Source: Spirochaeta thermophila DSM 6578
Lineage (GTDB): Bacteria; Spirochaetota; Spirochaetia; Winmispirales; Winmispiraceae
Reading direction: 5' to 3'
Length of the DNA: 64,000 nt
NCBI RefSeq assembly: GCF_000184345.1
Contig: NC_017583.1
Span: 372,001-436,000, forward strand
Shown: piece after piece, positions 1-8,219 of the stretch
Position numbering within the stretch: the stretch's first letter is position 1
How the letters are laid out: every line of letters starts with the position of its first letter
Program-made: the position numbers and the translations under genes
The notes under the pieces: model-generated
Seen by the model: the letters and a program-made list of their open reading frames with translations, nothing else
What the model was told of the DNA's origin: nothing
The model's database searches: none

Positions 1-1278
1 CAGGAGCTCGGCCGCCTTCTGCTTCTTCCCCCCGGCCTTCTCGAGCGCCTTGAGGATGATCTCCCGGGAAAGGTGGTCCATGGCCGTGGAGAGATCCCCC
101 TCCGGTACGGGTTCCAGGGATACGGCTTCCCGGTACTGAGGAGGCAGGTCGTCCATGGTGAGACGTGCGCCCTCGGTGAAGATGACGGCCCGTTCTATGG
201 TGTTCTTGAGTTCCCGGACGTTCCCGGGCCATGAGTGGGAGAGGAAGAGTCGTTCCACCTCGGGAGAGAGCCCTTCCACCCTCTTTCCGTAGAGTTTCGA
301 GAAGTAGTCGATGTAGTAACGGGTGAGGGGCAGGATATCCTCCTTCCTGTCCCTGAGAGGGGGGATGTGTATGGTGATCACCGAGAGCCTATAGTAGAGA
401 TCCTCCCTGAAGCGATGATCTTCGATGAGTCCGGGCAGGTACTGGTGGGTGGCCGCGATGATACGTACGTCTGCATAGAGGATCTCCGATCCACCGAGGC
501 GCTGGAACTCCTTTTCCTGGAGGACGCGCAGGAGCTTCGCCTGGGTGCCCAGGTGCATGTCCCCTATCTCGTCGAAGAAGATGGTGCCTCCCTGGGCCTG
601 CTCGAACTTTCCCTTGTGCTGGGCCACCGCTCCGGTGAAGGCGCCCTTCTCGTAGCCGAAGAGTTCGGATTCGAGGAGGGTCTCGGGGATGGCGGCGCAG
701 TTGAGCTTGAGGAAGGGGCCACGGGCCCGCTCGCTTCTGTGATGGAGGGCATGGGCCACGAGTTCCTTGCCCGTGCCGCTCTCTCCGGTGATGAGGACCG
801 GGGCGTCGGTGGGAGCCACCTTTTCTATGGTGGCGAGGATGTCCTGCATGGCCGTGCTCTGGTGGATGAGCGGCAGCGAGGGGCCCTGGGGTGCCCGTGC
901 CGCACGGGCGGCGGCGATCTGCGCCACTTCACGGGACAGGCGTCTGAGGTCGAGGGGTTTTTCGTAGAAGTTGATGGCTCCGTACTTCATGGAGCGCACG
1001 ATGTTCTCGACCGACACATAGGCGGAGATCATGATCACAGGGGTGGACGAGTGGGAGGTCTTGAGTTCCCGCAGGAGGGTGATGCCGTCCTTTTCCGGCA
1101 TCCTGATGTCCATGAGGATGAGATCCACATGGAGGTGTGAGAGGATCCGTCGTACGTCTTCGGCCCGCTGGGCGGTGTAGGTCTCGTACCCGAGGGCGGA
1201 GAAGTACTCGCTGAGCGATTCACAGAGGGCAGCCTCGTCGTCCACGATGAGGAGCGAGAATCGTTTCTGTTCTCCCAT
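1..1278 (-). CDS. NtrC-family sigma-54-dependent response regulator (3' end outside the window)
   Basis: 426 codons are visible and the reading frame runs off the left edge. An N-terminal receiver has the acidic pair D13/D14, phospho-acceptor D57 in LILMDIRMPEKDG and K107 in EKPL. The AAA+ domain has Walker A GESGTGKE (about 165-172) and the sigma-54 contact loop GAFTGA (about 212-217). The Fis-type DNA-binding helix should follow; only its start (GGKKQKAAELL) is in the window. By family it would be phosphorylated by a partner histidine kinase and activate sigma-54 promoters by ATP hydrolysis. The ATG at 1278 is the only sensible start. It has no Shine-Dalgarno and sits 7 nt after a -10 box, so translation is probably leaderless. 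It is divergent from xylF, but nothing shows that it controls xylose uptake. Confidence 0.93.
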   Translation of the reverse strand, partial: MGEQKRFSLLIVDDEAALCESLSEYFSALGYETYTAQRAEDVRRILSHLHVDLILMDIRMPEKDGITLLRELKTSHSSTPVIMISAYVSVENIVRSMKYGAINFYEKPLDLRRLSREVAQIAAARAARAPQGPSLPLIHQSTAMQDILATIEKVAPTDAPVLITGESGTGKELVAHALHHRSERARGPFLKLNCAAIPETLLESELFGYEKGAFTGAVAQHKGKFEQAQGGTIFFDEIGDMHLGTQAKLLRVLQEKEFQRLGGSEILYADVRIIAATHQYLPGLIEDHRFREDLYYRLSVITIHIPPLRDRKEDILPLTRYYIDYFSKLYGKRVEGLSPEVERLFLSHSWPGNVRELKNTIERAVIFTEGARLTMDDLPPQYREAVSLEPVPEGDLSTAMDHLSREIILKALEKAGGKKQKAAELL

Positions 1279-1285
1279 TACGAAG

Positions 1286-1294
1286 AGTATAGCA
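1286..1294 (-). promoter_or_regulatory. Extended -10 promoter abutting the NtrC-type gene start
   Basis: Read on the minus strand, TGC-TATACT forms an extended -10 (hexamer 1286-1291). The hexamer is followed by only 7 nt before the ATG at 1278, so a start site 6-7 nt downstream would fall on or next to the start codon. No convincing -35 is seen. Confidence 0.6.
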
Positions 1295-1424
1295 CAGAAT
1301 GGGATTTTGTGGAGATTCTTCGAGTGCAGCCCGGAATGTGTCGATTCGTGCACGATCGGGGAGGAAGATGTGGCGAATGGTGCACACTCCGGGACGTTGC
1401 GTGGAGTCTGAGAAGTCTCCTTTT

Positions 1425-1439
1425 GTTTACAGGGTAAAC
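1425..1439. promoter_or_regulatory. GTTTAC-N3-GTAAAC inverted repeat, candidate xylose operator
   Basis: A perfect 6-bp inverted repeat with a 3-bp centre lies upstream of xylF and directly precedes TATAGT (1441-1446). It resembles half-sites bound by ROK-type XylR repressors, but that assignment is inference. A second short palindrome, TCGTGCACGA, lies at 1346-1355 in the same divergent region. Confidence 0.4.
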
Positions 1440-1480
1440 TTATAGTCGATGATGCGCAAGATGGCACGCCCGTTGCTAGA

Positions 1481-1489
1481 TGGTATACA
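1481..1489 (+). promoter_or_regulatory. Extended -10 promoter for xylF
   Basis: TGG-TATACA is an extended -10 (hexamer 1484-1489). A start near 1496 would give a leader of about 20 nt carrying AGGAGG (1506-1511) before the ATG at 1516. The -35 region is poor, which suits an extended -10 or an activated promoter. Confidence 0.45.
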
Positions 1490-1515
1490 GATACAAACTC
1501 TTTTCAGGAGGTCCT

Positions 1516-2598
1516 ATGAAGCGTATTCTACTTTCCGCGCTCATCCTTCTGTTCGCTGTGACCGGCCTCTTCGCCCAGGGGCAGGGACAGGGGGACGACA
1601 GGATCGTCATCGGGGTGTCCTTCTCCGATTTCGCGACCGAGCGCTGGCCGAACGAAGCCGCTCTGTTCACCAAGCTCGGTCAGGAGAACGGGGTACAGGT
1701 GATCGTCCAGGTGGCGAACCAGGATCCCAAGCTCCAGAACGATCAGATCGAGAACATGGTGCTCCAGGGCGCCGACGTGATCGTGGTGATCGCCCAGGAT
1801 GGTGATGCCGCCGCCACGGCTGCCGAGGCCGCGGCGCGTGAAGGCGTGCCCGTGATCGCCTACGACCGGCTCGTGAAGACCGACAAGATCGCCGCCTATC
1901 TCTCCTTCGATAACGTGGAGGTCGGTAGGGCCCAGGCCCGCGGCGTGCTCAAGGTGAAGGATCGCGGCAGGTTCGTGCTCCTCGGCGGAAGCCCCACGGA
2001 CAACAACGCCATCCTCTTCCGCAAGGGACAGATGGAGGTCCTTCAGCCCTACATCGACAAGGGACAGATCGAGATCGTCGCCGACCAGTGGGTGGAGAAC
2101 TGGGATCCCGCGAACGCCTTGAAGATCATGGAGAACATCCTCACCGCCACCGACAACAAGATCGATGCGGTGGTGGCCTCCAACGACGGGACCGCGCTGG
2201 GTGCGCTCCAGGCCCTCAAGGCCCAGGGACTCGCCGGCAAGGTGCCCATCTCCGGGCAGGACGCCACGCTCGCCGGGTGTAAGTCCATCGTGGAGGGTGA
2301 GCTCACCATGACGGTCTTCAAGGACATCCGCAAGCTCACTCCGCTCGCCTTCGATCTTGCCCTCGCCCTCGCCAGGGGAGAGGACATCAGGCAGAAGTAT
2401 CCTGAGATCAAGGACTACGATCTCGCCGATCTCACGCTCGACGAGTCCTTCCGCGGCAAGAAGGTGGCCTGCTACTTCCTCCCGGTGGTGGAAGTGGACA
2501 AGACCAACGTGTACGAGGAAGTGATAAAGAGCGGCTTCCAGCCTTACGACGAGGTCTACCGCGACATCCCCGAGGATCAGCGGCCGCCCCGTCCCTAA
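1516..2598 (+). CDS. xylF: D-xylose ABC transporter, periplasmic substrate-binding protein
   Basis: The 360-residue protein begins with a signal peptide (KR followed by a hydrophobic core, ending GLFAQ at about residue 20). It then has the type I periplasmic sugar-binding fold: VIGVSFSDFATERWPNE, VVIAQDGDAAATAAEAA, IAYDRLV and VVASNDGTALGALQAL are typical of XylF. It delivers pentose to the XylG/XylH importer. The ATG at 1516 was chosen because AGGAGG lies 5 nt upstream; a start 36 nt further upstream lacks a ribosome site. It is the first gene of xylFGH. A strong hairpin follows the stop, which is common after the highly expressed binding-protein gene. Confidence 0.95.
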   Translation: MKRILLSALILLFAVTGLFAQGQGQGDDRIVIGVSFSDFATERWPNEAALFTKLGQENGVQVIVQVANQDPKLQNDQIENMVLQGADVIVVIAQDGDAAATAAEAAAREGVPVIAYDRLVKTDKIAAYLSFDNVEVGRAQARGVLKVKDRGRFVLLGGSPTDNNAILFRKGQMEVLQPYIDKGQIEIVADQWVENWDPANALKIMENILTATDNKIDAVVASNDGTALGALQALKAQGLAGKVPISGQDATLAGCKSIVEGELTMTVFKDIRKLTPLAFDLALALARGEDIRQKYPEIKDYDLADLTLDESFRGKKVACYFLPVVEVDKTNVYEEVIKSGFQPYDEVYRDIPEDQRPPRP

Positions 2599-2609
2599 GT
2601 GAGTACACC

Positions 2610-2635
2610 GGGAGAGCCCCTCGAGGGGCTCTCCC
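2610..2635 (+). terminator. Intercistronic hairpin between xylF and xylG
   Basis: GGGAGAGCCCC and GGGGCTCTCCC form a perfect 11-bp stem around a TCGA centre. There is no long T-tract, so it is better read as an mRNA-stabilising or partial-attenuation hairpin than a full terminator. Confidence 0.6.
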
Positions 2636-2661
2636 TCTCTTCATTTCCGGAGGAATGCGGT

Positions 2662-4194
2662 ATGGGTGACGAGTACATTCTTCGCATAGAGCATGTGACC
2701 AAGGATTTCCCGGGGGTGAGAGCCCTGGACGATGTGTCGTTCTCGGTGAGGCGGGGAGAGATCCACGGACTGTGCGGGGAGAACGGGGCCGGAAAATCGA
2801 CCCTCATGAAGATTCTCGCAGGGGTGTATCCCCACGGTACGTATGAGGGGAATGTCTTTCTCGATGGAGAGGAGATCCGGTTCGAACAGGGTGCCATCCG
2901 TCAGGCGATAGAGAAGGGCATCGCGATCGTCTATCAGGAGCTCGCGTTGGTACCCAAGATGACGGTGGGTGAGAACATCTTTCTCGGGAGAGAACCGCGT
3001 ACACCGGCGGGTACCATCGATTGGGACAGGCTCTACGCCGACACCAAGGCCCTGCTCGAGGAGTTCGGACTGGATATCCACTTCTCCGCCAAGGTGGAGG
3101 ACCTGAGCGTGGGGAAGCAGCAGATGGTTGAGATCGCCCGGGCTTTGTCGGAGAACGCGAAGGTCCTCATACTCGACGAGCCCACTTCCGCGTTGAGCGA
3201 TGCCGAGGTGGAGACCCTCATGAGGATCCTTCGCACGTTGAAGGAACGGGGGGTCACGTGCATCTTCATCACGCACCGGCTCAACGAGTTTTTTAAAATT
3301 ACGGATTCCATCACGGTGCTTCGAGACGGTAAGGTGATCGACACCCTCAAGACGAGCGAGACGAACGTGGAGCACCTCATCTCACTCATGGTGGGGCGCG
3401 AGATGAAGGAGCGATTCCCCTCGAGGAACGTGATCCCCGGTGAGGAGATCTTCTCCGTGGAGGGGTGGACCGTGGAGGATCCCGAGCGTCCCGGCAAGGT
3501 GGTGATACACGATGTCTCATTTTCGCTCCACAAGGGCGAGGTGCTCGGAATCGCAGGCCTCATGGGTTCGGGGCGGACCGAGCTGGTGATGTCGCTCTTC
3601 GGTGAGTACGGGCGCGTGGTGAGGGGGCGTGTGTTCCTCGAGGGAAGGGAACTCTTCATAAGGTCGGCGCAGGATGCGATTTCTCAAGGTATAAGCCTGG
3701 TGCCGGAAGACAGGAAGAAGCAGGGACTCATCCTCCGGCAGACCATTCTTCAGAACATGGCCCTTCCCAATATGGAGATGTTCTCCGGGTTCGGCTACAT
3801 CGACAAGAACAAGGAGCTCAAGCTCTGTACCGAGTACTCCACCCGGCTCACGGTGAAGACCCCCTCGCTCCACGCGCCGGTGGACACCTTGAGCGGCGGA
3901 AACCAGCAGAAGGTGGTGATCTCCAAGTGGCTCATGAAGGAGCCGAAGGTGCTCATCCTGGACGATCCCACGAGGGGGATCGACGTGGGGGCCAAGTACG
4001 AGATCTACAAGCTCATCAACCAACTGGTGGCGTCAGGAGTCTCCGTCATACTCATCTCTTCGGAGCTCGAAGAGGTGATGGGCATGAGCGACAGGATCCT
4101 CGTGATGTGCGAGGGCCATGCCACCGGCATCCTCGAACGGGAAGAGTTCGACCAGGAACGGATCATGAGCCTGGCGACGAAGCTATTCCATTGA
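2662..4194 (+). CDS. xylG: D-xylose ABC transporter, duplicated ATPase subunit
   Basis: The 510-residue protein has two ABC cassettes, as in all sugar-importer ATPases of the XylG/MglA/RbsA type. The first has Walker A GENGAGKST (about 39-47), signature LSVGKQQ and Walker B LILDEPTSAL. The second has a degenerate P-loop (GLMGSGRTELV), signature LSGGNQQK and Walker B LILDDPTRGIDVGAK. This asymmetry is normal for the family. The start at 2662 follows CGGAGGA, and a second ATG at 2655 is out of frame. It is cytoplasmic and energises XylH. Confidence 0.96.
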   Translation: MGDEYILRIEHVTKDFPGVRALDDVSFSVRRGEIHGLCGENGAGKSTLMKILAGVYPHGTYEGNVFLDGEEIRFEQGAIRQAIEKGIAIVYQELALVPKMTVGENIFLGREPRTPAGTIDWDRLYADTKALLEEFGLDIHFSAKVEDLSVGKQQMVEIARALSENAKVLILDEPTSALSDAEVETLMRILRTLKERGVTCIFITHRLNEFFKITDSITVLRDGKVIDTLKTSETNVEHLISLMVGREMKERFPSRNVIPGEEIFSVEGWTVEDPERPGKVVIHDVSFSLHKGEVLGIAGLMGSGRTELVMSLFGEYGRVVRGRVFLEGRELFIRSAQDAISQGISLVPEDRKKQGLILRQTILQNMALPNMEMFSGFGYIDKNKELKLCTEYSTRLTVKTPSLHAPVDTLSGGNQQKVVISKWLMKEPKVLILDDPTRGIDVGAKYEIYKLINQLVASGVSVILISSELEEVMGMSDRILVMCEGHATGILEREEFDQERIMSLATKLFH

Positions 4195-4214
4195 TGTGTA
4201 GGAGGACGTAAGGA

Positions 4215-5420
4215 ATGAATGACCTTATGAATCGTCTGAAGCGGGCGGTGCAGGTGAATGCCAAGACCTACACCATGATCATCGCCCTTCTCCTCATCTG
4301 GTTCCTCTTCGGAGTGCTCACCGGGGGGATCTTCTTCTCTCCCAGAAACCTCTCCAACCTCTTCAGACAGATGACGATCATCTCGTTCCTCGCGACGGGT
4401 ATGGTGCTCGTGATCGTCTTGGGGAACATCGACCTTTCGGTGGGGTCGGTGACCGGTTTCATAAGCGCGGTGACCGCCTTTCTCCAGGCGCGTGTCCTCG
4501 CGAACATCCTGCCTTCCCTGTTCCCTTCCCTTCCTCAGGGGACGATCGGCATCCTCTCCACGGCGATCGCCATCGCGGTGGCCCTGCTGGTGGGGATCGT
4601 CATAGGACTGTTCCAGGGCAGTCTCATCGCCTACGGCGGGATCCCCGCCTTCATCGTGACTCTGGGAGGCATGCTCATCTTCCGCGGTGGCGTGCTCGGG
4701 GTGACCGAGGGGAAGACCATCGTGCCGGTGGAGGACTCCCTGGTCTACATCGCGCAGGGGTATCTTTCACCTGTAGTGGGGCTCGTGCTCGCAGCGGTGG
4801 TGGTGGTGCTCATCTTCCTTTCCACGCTCACCTCGCGGCGCAAGAAGGTGGAGTACGGGTTCGAGGTGCCGCCTCTCTGGAAGGATCTCGCAAAGGCGGG
4901 GTTTTTCTCCTTCCTCGTGATCCTCTACGTGGTGCTCATGAACATGTACCGGGGGGTCCAGCTCCCTGTGCTCCTCCTGGCGGTGGTGGCACTCATCATC
5001 TCCTACGTGGCGAACAATACCCGCTTCGGACGCTACGTGTATGCGGTAGGTGGTAACAGGGAGGCGACGAGGCTCTCGGGGATCAACATCCGCAAGACGG
5101 TCTTTCAGGTGCACGTCCTCATGGGCCTGCTCGCCGGTGTGGCGGGCGTGGTGCTCACGGGATACGTGGCGGCGGGAACGGTCAACGGCGGTATCAACTA
5201 CGAGCTCGATACCATCGCATCGTGCGTCATCGGCGGCACGAGCCTCATGGGCGGCGAGGGGACGATCTTCGGAGCCCTCGTGGGATCGCTCATCATGGCG
5301 AGTATCGTCAACGGTATGAGCGTGATGAACATGCCGATCTTCTGGCAGTACGTGACGCGGGGTCTCGTGCTCATCATCGCGGTGTATCTGGACGTGGCAT
5401 CCAAGCGGCGTAGGGAATAG
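4215..5420 (+). CDS. xylH: D-xylose ABC transporter, permease subunit
   Basis: The 401-residue polytopic membrane protein has many hydrophobic segments and the BPD_transp_2 features FLATGMVLVIVLGNIDLSVGS near the N-terminus and NREATRLSGINIRKT late in the protein. It forms the pore of the XylFGH importer. The GGAGG at 4201-4205 sets the ATG at 4215, 20 nt after xylG. No xylose isomerase or xylulokinase gene lies nearby, so catabolic genes must be elsewhere. Confidence 0.95.
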   Translation: MNDLMNRLKRAVQVNAKTYTMIIALLLIWFLFGVLTGGIFFSPRNLSNLFRQMTIISFLATGMVLVIVLGNIDLSVGSVTGFISAVTAFLQARVLANILPSLFPSLPQGTIGILSTAIAIAVALLVGIVIGLFQGSLIAYGGIPAFIVTLGGMLIFRGGVLGVTEGKTIVPVEDSLVYIAQGYLSPVVGLVLAAVVVVLIFLSTLTSRRKKVEYGFEVPPLWKDLAKAGFFSFLVILYVVLMNMYRGVQLPVLLLAVVALIISYVANNTRFGRYVYAVGGNREATRLSGINIRKTVFQVHVLMGLLAGVAGVVLTGYVAAGTVNGGINYELDTIASCVIGGTSLMGGEGTIFGALVGSLIMASIVNGMSVMNMPIFWQYVTRGLVLIIAVYLDVASKRRRE

Positions 5421-5449
5421 ATCGTACCTCCTCATGGTATCTTCCTTGA

Positions 5450-5482
5450 GGGCCGTCCGGCGTGTTCGGACGGCCCGTCCTT
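5450..5482 (+). terminator. Terminator-like hairpin after xylH
   Basis: GGGCCGTCCG and CGGACGGCCC form a perfect 10-bp stem with a 7-nt loop, 30 nt after the xylH stop. The stem is followed by GTCCTTT, which is only a weak T-tract. Confidence 0.65.
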
Positions 5483-5543
5483 TCGGGAGTTGGGAGTAGC
5501 GGGAGAGGAAGGGGTGTGGTAGAATGGAGGAGAGGAGGATGAG

Positions 5544-6023
5544 GTGTTGGAGGTGTGTTTCGCCTTGCTCGCATACCTTTCGCTTCCTGACGGTGGAGTG
5601 GAGGAGGTGTTGGTGGTGCAGGGGGGAGGGGTGGAGCGCTACGAGGTGATGGTCTCGGGAGGGGGGGTGGAGTTCGTGGCGGGGGAGGAGAGGGGGGTGG
5701 GGAGTGGCGATGAGGGGGAGGTGGGGATGGAGAGTGGGGCGATCGGGGGAGGGGAGGGTGAGGTGGTGGAGGGAGCGGGGGGAGGGGAGGGGGGAAGGGT
5801 GCGGGTGGAGCCGCTCGCAGGACGCGCCCACGTGCTGGTGGTGGAGCGGGGGGGCACGTTCGCGACGGTGGACCTCGCGCCCCTGCTCGAGTCGGAGCGT
5901 ACGGGAGGGTTCTCCGAGGTCCGGATGAAGGCAGGGGGGCTGGTGTGGTACCGAGGTGGGGAGGTGGTGGTGTGTGCGGCGGAGGGGCTGGTGGCGGTGG
6001 GGGTGTTCCGATCCGCGCCTTGA
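5544..6023 (+). CDS. Hypothetical protein, extremely G-rich coding strand
   Basis: 159 residues with no recognised domain. The frame opens with a short hydrophobic stretch (EVCFALLAYLSL) and ends with beta-rich sequence (GGLVWYRGGEVVVCAAEGLVAVGVF). The GTG start at 5544 is supported by AGGAGG a few bases upstream; a TAGAAT hexamer near 5519 could be its -10. Reading-strand G far exceeds C, with many Gly/Glu/Val codons. The frame ends with TGA overlapping the -35 box of the metG promoter. It could be a fast-evolving secreted or membrane-associated protein, and a non-coding explanation cannot be excluded. Confidence 0.5.
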   Translation: MLEVCFALLAYLSLPDGGVEEVLVVQGGGVERYEVMVSGGGVEFVAGEERGVGSGDEGEVGMESGAIGGGEGEVVEGAGGGEGGRVRVEPLAGRAHVLVVERGGTFATVDLAPLLESERTGGFSEVRMKAGGLVWYRGGEVVVCAAEGLVAVGVFRSAP

Positions 6024-6049
6024 CCCTGGTATGAGCCCTGCTCTATAGT
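6020..6049 (+). promoter_or_regulatory. metG promoter placing the start site at the ATG
   Basis: TTGACC (6020-6025), an 18-bp spacer and TATAGT (6044-6049) form a good sigma-70 promoter. Only 7 nt separate the -10 from the ATG at 6057, and those bases (ACCTCCT) are not a Shine-Dalgarno. The mRNA is therefore predicted to be leaderless. Confidence 0.7.
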
Positions 6050-6056
6050 ACCTCCT

Positions 6057-8216
6057 ATGAAGAAGAAAAGGCTTATCACGTCGGCACTTCCCTATGTGAA
6101 CAACGTGCCGCACCTCGGGAACCTCATCCAGGTCCTTTCCGCGGATGTCTTCGCACGCTACTGCAGGAGTGCGGGCTACGAGACACTCTACGTGTGCGGG
6201 ACCGACGAGTACGGTACCGCCACGGAAACGAGGGCCCTCGAGGAGGGCATCTCGCCCAAGGAGTTGTGCGACCGATTCCATGCCATCCACACCGAGATCT
6301 ACGAATGGTTCGAGATACAGTTCGACAAGTGGGGACGCACCTCCACTCCTGAACATACCCGCATCACCCAGGATATCTTCCTCAAGCTCGACAGGAACGG
6401 CTACATCAAGGAGCGCACCATCCAGCAGCTCTACTCCGAGAAGTCGGATATGTTCCTCGCCGACCGGTACGTGCGTGGGACGTGTCCGCACTGCGGATAC
6501 GAGGATGCGCGGGGAGACCAGTGTGAGCACTGCGGCAAGCTGCTCGACCCCACCGAGCTCATCGATCCCCGGAGCGCCATCGACGGATCCACCCCTGTCC
6601 TCAGGGAGACGAAGCACCTCTACCTGGACCTCCCCGCCCTTCTCCCCAAGCTCAAGGCGTGGATGGAGAAGGCCTCGGTGGAGGGGCGGTGGGCCACCAA
6701 TGCGATCCGCATGACCGAGAGCTGGATACGGGACGGCCTCCGGGAACGGTGTATCACCCGCGACCTCAAGTGGGGTGTGCCTGTGCCCAAGCCGGGTTAC
6801 GAGAACAAGGTGTTCTACGTGTGGTTCGATGCGCCCATAGGCTACATCTCCATCACGGCCACCTACACCGACAGGTGGGAGGAGTGGTGGAAAAACCCCG
6901 ATGAGGTGGAGCTCTACCAGTTCATAGGTAAGGACAACATCCCCTTCCACACCGTGATCTTCCCTTCCACCCTCCTCGGTACAGGGGAAGAGTGGACGCT
7001 GCTCAAGACCATGTCGTCCACCGAGTACCTCAACTACGAGAGCGGGAAGTTCTCCAAGAGCCGGGGGGTGGGGGTCTTCGGCAATGACGCGAAGGACACG
7101 GGGATACCGGCCGACGTGTGGCGGTTCTACCTCTTCTACAACAGACCCGAGACTTCCGACTACACCTTCACCTGGAAGGACTTCCAGGAGAAGGTGAACG
7201 GCGAGCTCATAGGGAACTTCGCCAACCTGGTGAACCGGACCCTCTCGTTCATCCATCGCTTCTACCAGGGAAGGATCCCCGAGGCCCCTACGGATACGGC
7301 CTTCTGGGGAAGGGTGAGGGAACTGGAGGAGAAGATCACCGAATATCTCGAGGGGGCTCAGTTGCGCGACGCCTTCAGGACCGTGTTCGCCCTCTCCGAC
7401 CTGGGGAACAAGGCCTTCCAGGCTGGCGAACCTTGGAAGACGCGTACAGAAAACCCTGAGGAGGCGGAGAAACTCCTCAGGCACCTCGCCTACCTCGTGC
7501 GCGACCTGGCCATCCTGGTGGAGCCCTATCTCCCTGCCACCTCCCGCCGCATACTCGAGTTCCTGGGCAATCCGCCGGCGACGTGGGCTCAACTCGGGAG
7601 ACTTGAGGGGCTCTCCGAGGTGCGCAAGCCCGAGATCCTCTTCGAGCGGCTCGAGGACGACCGGGTGGAGGCCCTCCGTATACGGTTCTCCGGCACCCAG
7701 GCCGAACGCGAGGAGAGCTCCCGGCCCCGTTCCGAGGATGTCTTTCGTGACAAGGTCCGTTTGGTGGTGGCGAAGATCACCGAGGTGAGGCGGCATCCGA
7801 ATGCCGAGAAGCTCTACATAGAGAAGATCGACCTGGGCGGGAGGGAATCGCAGATCGTGTCCGGATTGGTCCCCTACTACAAGGAGGAGGAGCTCCTCGG
7901 CCGGCATGTGATCGTGGTGGAGAATCTCAAACCGGCGAAGCTCCGAGGCGAGATGAGCCATGGGATGCTCCTCGCCGCCGAGGCCGAGGGCTCGGTGGAG
8001 GTGCTCTTCGCCGACCATGCGGCTCCTGGTACGAGGGTGGCGCTCAAGGGCGACGATCCCACCTCCTATGGGGAGGCGGGCGAGATCACCATCGACGAGT
8101 TCTTCAGTGTGCCCATCACGGTGAAGGGGGGAGTGGTGAGAGTAGGGGAGACGCCACTTGTGGCAGATGGTCGGGAGATCACCACCTCCTCGGTGAAGGA
8201 AGGGAAGGTGGGATAG
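6057..8216 (+). CDS. metG: Methionyl-tRNA synthetase with C-terminal tRNA-binding domain
   Basis: 719 residues. This class I synthetase charges tRNA-Met. The HIGH-type motif is PHLGN near residue 20, the zinc knuckle is CPHCGYEDARGDQCEHC, and the KMSKS loop is KFSKSRG. The C-terminal ~110 residues (from KITEVRRHPNAEKLYIEKIDLG) form the EMAP-II/Trbp111-like tRNA-binding domain that mediates dimerisation in the long bacterial form. The length fits that form. The start is set by the promoter immediately upstream and by homology of LITSALPYVNNVPHLGN to the usual N-terminus. The gene directly downstream begins 4 nt after the stop. Confidence 0.97.
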   Translation: MKKKRLITSALPYVNNVPHLGNLIQVLSADVFARYCRSAGYETLYVCGTDEYGTATETRALEEGISPKELCDRFHAIHTEIYEWFEIQFDKWGRTSTPEHTRITQDIFLKLDRNGYIKERTIQQLYSEKSDMFLADRYVRGTCPHCGYEDARGDQCEHCGKLLDPTELIDPRSAIDGSTPVLRETKHLYLDLPALLPKLKAWMEKASVEGRWATNAIRMTESWIRDGLRERCITRDLKWGVPVPKPGYENKVFYVWFDAPIGYISITATYTDRWEEWWKNPDEVELYQFIGKDNIPFHTVIFPSTLLGTGEEWTLLKTMSSTEYLNYESGKFSKSRGVGVFGNDAKDTGIPADVWRFYLFYNRPETSDYTFTWKDFQEKVNGELIGNFANLVNRTLSFIHRFYQGRIPEAPTDTAFWGRVRELEEKITEYLEGAQLRDAFRTVFALSDLGNKAFQAGEPWKTRTENPEEAEKLLRHLAYLVRDLAILVEPYLPATSRRILEFLGNPPATWAQLGRLEGLSEVRKPEILFERLEDDRVEALRIRFSGTQAEREESSRPRSEDVFRDKVRLVVAKITEVRRHPNAEKLYIEKIDLGGRESQIVSGLVPYYKEEELLGRHVIVVENLKPAKLRGEMSHGMLLAAEAEGSVEVLFADHAAPGTRVALKGDDPTSYGEAGEITIDEFFSVPITVKGGVVRVGETPLVADGREITTSSVKEGKVG

Positions 8217-8219
8217 CCC

